Source: Jacaranda mimosifolia
Taxonomy: Eukaryota; Streptophyta; Magnoliopsida; Lamiales; Bignoniaceae
Length of the DNA stretch: 64,000 nucleotides
Assembly (NCBI GenBank): GCA_018894105.1
Contig: CM032126.1
Span: 7,715,001 to 7,779,000 of the forward strand
Direction of reading: 5' to 3'
Shown here piece after piece: positions 57,020 to 64,000 of the stretch. Numbering within the stretch: the stretch's first letter is position 1; every line of letters begins with the position of its first letter. The position numbers were made by a program, and so were the translations under genes. The notes under the pieces are model-generated. The model was given only the letters and a program-made list of their open reading frames with translations, did not search any database and was not told where the DNA came from.

Positions 57020-59344
57020 TAATGTTTAAGGGCAAGTTTATCATTATAACTCTATCAAAGTATTAATCATAGCAAAACCAAATTCTACCGAAATATTAAT
57101 CATAGTAAAAAAATTTCGTTCAATATTGATCACAATAAAATTTTACCATCATAAAATAATTGATTCACGAACTATTATGACAAGTAACTTATTATTTTTT
57201 ATAAGAAGTTATGAATAAGAGTATAATACCGATTGAATTGTCATTTTTAACGTTTATGCTTTTATTTGGTGAATGAAACATCTTAATATTATTATTTTAA
57301 AATATTATATTTAAAATTTTTATTTTTTTGTTAATTTCTAAACATTTACTTTCTAAATGCCCACATTTTGAATTAAGTTAAACTTTTCAATTAAACGAGT
57401 CTTTGGAATTTAAATTTTAAGGGGGAAAGAGGAAGGAAAAGTATCGAAAGTCAAATTTCATGACAATTTTCCTGTTGAGTAAACAAGCATCTATTCTAAA
57501 TTATAAGTTGGAATGCAATTAAGTATCATGAAAATAATGTTTAAGTTTTAAATTCGAATAAAAACTGGTATCATAAAAAATAATAAAAAATAAAAAAATA
57601 CATCCGAGTTATAAAAAGGAATATTAATCCATTAATCAGCTTAATTAGTAAATATGTGTTTTTGAAAACATTCTTAAAGTTATCTAAAGCAAAAAAGATA
57701 GCTTAAAGATTAAGAAAAATACATGTATTCCAATTATAGGATATTAGTGATCAATTTGACAACTTTTTATATTCTGCCTTAAAGGAATGTGAGAGGACAA
57801 ACTTTGTTTTTGGAAAAGTAGCAAGCAAGATTATTTGAAGGCCAGTTTGTATTATATTGAAAACACCAGTTTTCGTCATTTTGCATTTAAACGGTAGAGT
57901 CATCTTTGATTTAATAACATAAATTTTATATATAAAATATAAAGTCAATAATTCAAATTTTAATAGATTTTTCATGAACGTATGTATGGGTATGTGTGTG
58001 TGTATATATATATATATATAAAGTTTCACTATTCATATGGGATTTTGAGGAGATGGAGGCTAAATGAGGTTATATCAATTTTTGAGGAGTTGTTTAGATG
58101 TATTAATATACGATGGAAAGTTATAATTTCCTAAAATAAATTTATCTTATTTTTAAAATTTAAATAAAGTCTTTTATTGTAATTATATTAATTATAAAAT
58201 TATTATTATTAATATTTTATAAATTGTAATATTTTATTTTATTTAAATATTTTAGTGGTTTTATTTTTAAAATAAAATACAACGTTTTATACAAGAAATT
58301 CATAAAATACTTTAAATAAATTTAACTGAACTCTCCGTTAATTAATCACAAAAAGATTTTCAAGTATGAGAGGACACTAATTCAGTAATCTCATAATCAA
58401 GATTCTGATAATCTCTTCGCTCTTTTGCTTGGTTTCTGTATTTCGATTGTTCTAATTCTACTTCTCTTTACTACAAATTTTAATCCAACACTCCCAAAAA
58501 GTCAAACAAAAACAAAACCCATCTCACTTCCCTAAACAATTATACATTAACAATGTTTTATGAAGTATAATGACATCATAAAATGCACAAATAATATCAT
58601 TTTCAATCTAGTTAAGGAGGTCGTAGTTTTGCGTCGGATGCATGCAAGTAAATTACCATCAAGAATCAGGACAGTCAATGAAATGTGAAATGTGAAATGT
58701 GATCCAAATTTTGGTCCAATTTAGAGTTTGATTTGCTTTGTGCGGACTTAAATTCAGAACGGATTAGGAAGTTTGGATCTGACTACCTAACATAGTAGCA
58801 TGGATATAGTATTGGGATTCAGGTTATAGTATATGAGGTATTTCAAAATAAAATACCTATCTACCAATGTATAATTAGTGTTAGGGCTTTCAATGGATGG
58901 AACTTTAACTTAAATTTGATAAATTTTAAAAATTTTAATCAATTAAAATATTAAATGAATTATATTCTATCATAATTTTTTCATAATTGAAAATATGTGA
59001 ATCGAATATGTAATTAAGCAATTTAATTTATCAAAAAATCGAATATAATAATAATAATAATATTTTTTAATTAAATTAATTTTCTTTTATATGATATCAA
59101 TGAAGATTTTTAAATAAAATGTTTACATTATATTTGCCTAGCGTCCATCTTTTGCCACTGACATTAGGCTTTAGCATTATAATATTAGCGCAAAAATAAG
59201 AAGGTTGCTCGGAGAAAAAAATTTGACACGAGTTAATTTTTTAATATCCGTTAGATATGGTATTAGCTAATATAAATTTTATACAATATCGAGTCAAATA
59301 TAAATAGAAGTATTGACAATTGAATTTAAGTTTGTATGGCAATA
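57020..59344. other. AT-rich intergenic spacer, no gene seen
   Basis: The sequence is very AT-rich with homopolymers and a TA microsatellite near 58002-58020. I recognise no coding pattern, MITE pair or RNA gene. Confidence 0.5.
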
Positions 59345-59352
59345 CTTGAATG

Positions 59353-59877
59353 CAGTGTTCGAAAAATCGGATCGTTCATTGAACCGAAAAACTTATCGGT
59401 TCACGGTTCACTAGTTCAACCATTGGTTGAATTGTAATTGATCCGTGACGTCATAATTACGAAATATATATATTAAAATGCCAAAATATAAAACATTAAG
59501 AGGTTAAATAATATTGTCTAATATTACAATCCAAATTTCACAATTCATATTATAAATTATCACAACAATTTAAATATATCAAGTCTAAAGTTTAAATTTG
59601 AGAGTGTGTATAAGCTAATTCTAAACTCTAAACTAAGGTTTTTTTTGTTTTTTGTTTTTTGTTTTTTTACTTTTAGATAGCTTGTGAAGTGTACCTTAAC
59701 CTTCAAACTTTGTACTTAGACCAAAAAAGTTTAAAAAAAAAAAAACCTGTCCGACCGGTCGGTTTGAACGGTTTTTACAAAATATGGCATTTTTTTTTCC
59801 CGATTTTTTGAGAAAACCGGACCGGTTCGATGGCCGGTTGACGGTCCAACCGGTCCGATCCAGTTTTTTAAACAGTG
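59353..59877 (+). mobile_element. hAT-type MITE with perfect 8-base target duplication
   Basis: The left end CAGTGTTCGAAAAA and the inverted right end CACTGTTTAAAAAA match at most positions. CTTGAATG occurs exactly on both sides (59345-59352 and 59878-59885). Length 525 bases. The right half contains CCGGTC and ACCGG palindromic words. No credible coding frame. Confidence 0.85.
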
Positions 59878-60300
59878 CTTGAATGACAATGATTTCATTT
59901 GAGTTCGAATCATTGACCATTCTAATTAATTTTTTAATACAAAAATTAAAACCTGTTTGGTTAGCTTTTCACAAAGTGTTACTAATTTACATGTTTTTTG
60001 TGTTTTAGAAATAATTGAAGAATGGAATATTAATGATGGGCTCCAATGCAATATTGTCAGGAACTTAGAAATATATATAAATGATTGATAATGTGGACAA
60101 AAGCTTCAGATTCCACTGGTAATGGATTGATATTGTATTAAATCTTGTAAATTTAGTAGGCTTCGCCCAAGCTATTGACCTATATGGACGGACCGGAGCT
60201 ATTGATACAGTGGGTTGGGTTACTAGTAGCCAAGGGAATTAGCAACAGGTGAGATTAAGAAGCATAGATACATTTAAAGCCAGAGCAATGGTAAGATTAA

Positions 60301-60687
60301 GAAGGTATTTGGCTAAACTTATTTTAAATATCTTATAAGTTCATACATCTTATAAGATATTTTTGGAGCTTCTAAGATGTTAAATCTTATTTTTAAAATA
60401 AGTTGTTAAAGTGTTTGGATAAAATAAGATATTGAAGCTTATAAGATGTTAGTAATGACAATTGTGTAATTAAAATGGTTAAAAATGAAGGAATTTGTTA
60501 AGATCTTAAAAATAAGTTAGGATCTCCTTACTTTTTTAAAAAGAACTTATAAGCTCCTAACATCTTATTTTAGGATCTTATAAGTTCTTTTTTAAAAAAA
60601 TTTACCAAACATTTTTTATCAACTTATAAGTTCTTAAACATCTTATAAGATGTTTTGAAAAGTTTATAAGGTCACCCAAACACCCTC
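60301..60687 (-). mobile_element. Tourist-like MITE, copy D
   Basis: The ends GAAGGTATTTGGCTAA and GGTCACCCAAACACCCTC, with TAA on both sides (60298-60300 and 60688-60690), and the CTTATAAG-rich body match the 9930/10432 family. Its orientation is that of copy B. Length 387 bases. Confidence 0.8.
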
Positions 60688-60699
60688 TAAATCTTTTCA

Positions 60700-61660
60700 A
60701 TTATTATATCACTATAAAAATAACACATAATAATATAAAATTTTGACATGACACAACTAATCAGATAAAAACATATATGGGAAGACATCTACGGTAAAAT
60801 TTTGTCTTTTCTCCCAAAAATAAATCAAACATAATTTCATTCCCAACACATTCTCCCATCTCAGTCCCAAAATATATTCTCCAAAAATATTTTTTCAAGA
60901 CACCCCAAAACAAATCCAAACATTGCCTAATATTTCATATACAAATAACGTTTTAATTGATGTACGTTCTCATTATTTTTTGTCTAAAAAACTGTTTGAA
61001 TTCCTTCTTGAGCAAGCAAAATCTGATTTGTGAATTGGGTATATGAGAGTTCTAGTTGAAAGCGATCCCAACAACTTTTGCCTAATTTTGCAGGCTTCGC
61101 CTTTGCTGTTGAGGAAAAAAAAAAATTATTAATGCGAGAATTCGATCATCTTTATTTATAATTTTAAAAATAATTAAATGCATATGAAGACACCATAATT
61201 GTAGCATTGTTACTATTTTGATTTTAAATACATTCACATTTAATGATTCAAAAAATATTTACAATTTATTTCAATTCTTTTCCTTTTTTCATCACTTACA
61301 TTACAATTCCATAGCTAAATAAATAATTGATCGCAACTTATAGTAAGTATACATATCATAGTAATATAGATCAAGGGGTTTTGTGAAAATGAGGCAGAAG
61401 AAAGAAATCATTGTCCTTTTGTTGGTTAAGACTTAAGACATGAATATTCCAAGCCCAGAAGAATCATCCCTTCACATTATTGACAAGCAATATCAATGGC
61501 TTCAATGGAGTAGGCCATTTTCCACAAGTATTGTAACAAAGTATTCTTACAATAGTACTATCTGTGATTGATCTTTTATACACTTAGATACAAAAGCTAT
61601 TCATAGCAAATAATAGCAACATAGGACAATTCAAATAGGTTGAGTAGTACTGCAACATTT
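60700..61660. other. AT-rich spacer, no gene seen
   Basis: No coding pattern or repeat ends recognised on either strand. Confidence 0.45.
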
Positions 61661-61663
61661 TTG

Positions 61664-61750
61664 TTCCCTTTCGGACAAAAAATTATGGTTCACTTATATA
61701 TATATATATATATATATATTGTTCCCTTTCGAGCAAAAAGTTGTGGTTTA
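61664..61750. repeat. TA microsatellite flanked by a short direct repeat
   Basis: A run of about 13 TA units (about 61695-61720) is flanked on the left and right by copies of GTTCCCTTTCG followed by CAAAAA, then TTATGGTT or TTGTGGTT. The flanking copies are about 31 bases each. Confidence 0.7.
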
Positions 61751-62279
61751 ACTAAGTCCTGTTTGGATATGTTTTAATTTTTATTCTCATTATTTTTTAA
61801 ATATAAAAAAATAGTTATGAGATATGACTTGAAAATGAAAATGCATTTGAATAAATTGTTTGGAGTAATGATTACATAGGTTTGAAAATAGGGGCAATTA
61901 TTAAAAAGTATCAAAACCACTTTTCAAATTCATGTTCAGTCCCCAATTGAATTTTTATAGAATGAGCTCCCTAGTTTTGTTAAAATTTTAGATATCATTC
62001 CCTACCCACTTAATTTGGCAAAAATACCCTTAAGTACAATATTTTTCACTCATTTTCTTCACTTCTTTTCTATCCACACAACCAAACACCCTTTATCTCC
62101 ATTCCCAAACACTAAACCCTACCTTCATATTTTATTATCAGAAATAGAAAAAAAAAAAAAAAGTTGAATAAGCAAATTGAGCTGACGGCACAAACGAGGA
62201 GCCCAACAGCGCTACATTTTACAAGCAATTGCAGTACAAAATATTCAACCTTTCAGTACACATTATCTGAAAGTAGGAG

Positions 62280-64000
62280 TATATAATTTGTTTATGTAAA
62301 GTACATTTTACAAGGAATTGTAGCACAAAACATTCAAGTTTTATACTTCAACCTAAAATTGTACTTCATTTTACCTAAATTGTACTCTATTATTTAAGTT
62401 TTATACTTTAAGTGTTCTACTAATTGATTATCCAAAATTGTACTGAAATTGCTAGCGTCTTATACTTCAAGTGTTCTGAAATTGTATTTCATTTTACATA
62501 AAATTGTACTCTATTATTGAATTTCTATACTTCAATTGTTTTATTTATTAATTATCCAAAATTGTACTGCAATTACTTGGGTTTTATTCTTCAAGTGTTC
62601 TAAAATTATACTTCTTTTTATATAAAATTGTACTTCATTACCTAAAATTATACTTTATTTTACATAAAATTATACTCTATTATTTAAGTTTTATACTTCA
62701 AGAGTTCTACTAATTGATGATCCAAAATTGTACTGCAATTGTTGGCGTCTTATACTTGAAGTGTTTTGGAATTGTATTTTATTTTTTATAAAATTGTACT
62801 TCGTTTATCTGAAATTACACTTCATTTTACCTAAAATTGTACTCTATTATTGAAGTTCTATACTTCAAGTGTTCTATTTGTTGATTTAGCATGAAAATGT
62901 AGCATATGCATGTTGTTTGAGATATCAATGCTTTTGTACTTCAATAAATGAGATTTATACTTCATTGCGGTAATTATGTACTAGATTTGAGTGAAAAGAT
63001 AGCATGTGCATGTTGTCCGAGAGTATGAACAAACGTGTGAGATATTACTTCAATAAGGGAGATTTTATACAAAGTGTATTTCAATATAACACCATATATA
63101 CTTCGTTTGTTCTATATTTGTACTTCATTTATACTGAAAATATGCTACCAGAGCATTAAAAAGTGCGTGAGCTATTACTTCAATAAGGGAGATTTAAACT
63201 TGATTTCAGGACAAACAATAGTCTCAAAATATTGTATTTGACCCTCACTACAATTATTAGAGACTAATTATTTAATTGCATAAAGTGTACTTCAACATAA
63301 TACCATATATACTTCATTTGTTCTGTATTTGTACTTCATTTATACTGAAAATATACTACCAGAGCATGAACAAATGTATGAGATATTACTTCAATAAGGA
63401 AAATTTATACTTGATTTCATAACATATGTACTTCATTGTGGCAATTATGTACTTGATTTCTTGTTTTTTGTACTAATAGTGATGAACTTGAGTTTTGTTC
63501 CATGATTTGCCTTTATTTCTTGGTAATTAACAATCAAAACTCTAAAAATATGTGTATTATTTAGTATGATATGAATAAAATAATATTAAAGTATTAAAGT
63601 GATAATTACTAGTGTTCAACGAATCAAAGTTATCATTCGTAGTATCCAAAGTATACTTATGCATTGAAAGTTGTAAACATATGAGCATTTGACAATCATA
63701 TCCATCTTATCAACAGTACAAATATGTACTTCACCTGGTTCGATAGTATCAAAATATTGTATTTGACCCTCATTACAATTATTAGAGACTAATTATTCAA
63801 TTGCATAAAGTGTACTTCAGCATAACACCATATATACTTCATTTGTTCTGTATTTGTACTTCATTTATACTGAAAATATACTACCAGAGCATGAACAAAT
63901 GCATGAGATATTACTTCAATAAGGAAAATTTATACTTGATTTCAGGACATATGTACTTCATTGCGGCAATTATGTACTTGATTTCTTGTTTTTTGTACTA
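62280..64000. repeat. Array of degenerate repeats rich in TACTTCA, running off the window
   Basis: Words such as TTGTACTTCATTT, ATACTTCAAGTGTTCT and CCAAAATTGTACT recur throughout. In 62400-62900 the TCCAAAATTG anchor lies at 62431, 62555 and 62721. In 63060-64000 a longer unit repeats: the anchor AAAGTGTA(C/T)TTCA lies at 63071, 63282 and 63807. The copy at 63219-63479 matches 63746-64000 with few differences. No protein is encoded. Such arrays can lie in the sub-terminal parts of large plant DNA transposons, but no terminus is visible here. Confidence 0.7.

Noticed and set aside
61890..62200. Telomere-like AAACCCTA words
   Set aside because: Only an isolated occurrence, not a tandem array.

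Overview
This window is plant nuclear DNA, almost certainly from a eudicot. It carries four intron-containing plant genes, set in AT-rich intergenic DNA packed with plant transposable elements (a Tat-type Ty3/gypsy element, a Ty1/copia element, an L1-type LINE, Tourist-like and hAT-like MITEs, and a probable SINE). I cannot name the species from the sequence. I see no CRISPR arrays, operons or rRNA genes, and I found no intact tRNA gene.

Layout. 1-9.8 kb: a decayed minus-strand Ty3/gypsy retrotransposon whose gag, protease, reverse transcriptase, RNase H and integrase are all recognisable but broken, plus a decayed reading frame on the opposite strand. 9.9-10.8 kb: two Tourist-like MITEs of one family in inverted orientation. 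11.9-14.2 kb: a three-exon pectin methylesterase gene (+). 14.2-18.3 kb: AT-rich spacer. 18.3-23.0 kb: a probable SINE, an E2F-type site and a complete nine-exon RAD51 gene (+) with a hAT MITE in intron 1. 23.2-25.7 kb: a Tourist-like MITE, then a 1.55-kb TIR-bounded segment that encloses a broken PMI1 gene fragment. 25.8-31.8 kb: a complete but internally deleted Ty1/copia element with both LTRs and a 5-bp target duplication. 32.2-37.4 kb: a decayed LINE (+). 37.8-38.8 kb: nested MITEs. 39.1-54.0 kb: a complete 25-exon COG3 gene (+). 55.2-56.7 kb: a two-exon RBR-type E3 ubiquitin ligase gene (-), convergent with COG3. 57-64 kb: AT-rich spacer with a hAT MITE, a Tourist-like MITE and, at the right end, an array of degenerate repeats rich in TACTTCA.

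The four genes are unrelated housekeeping or cell-wall functions: pectin demethylation in the wall, homologous recombination in the nucleus, Golgi vesicle tethering and ubiquitin transfer. They do not form a pathway. All four coding sequences could be assembled with conserved frames. Two introns, one in RAD51 and one in COG3, need GC donors instead of GT.

I found no clearly new biological system. The most interesting items are the captured PMI1 fragment inside a TIR-bounded element, the loss of catalytic acidic residues by G-to-A type changes across the Ty3/gypsy pol, the antisense reading frame in that element, the two GC-AG introns and the TACTTCA repeat array.
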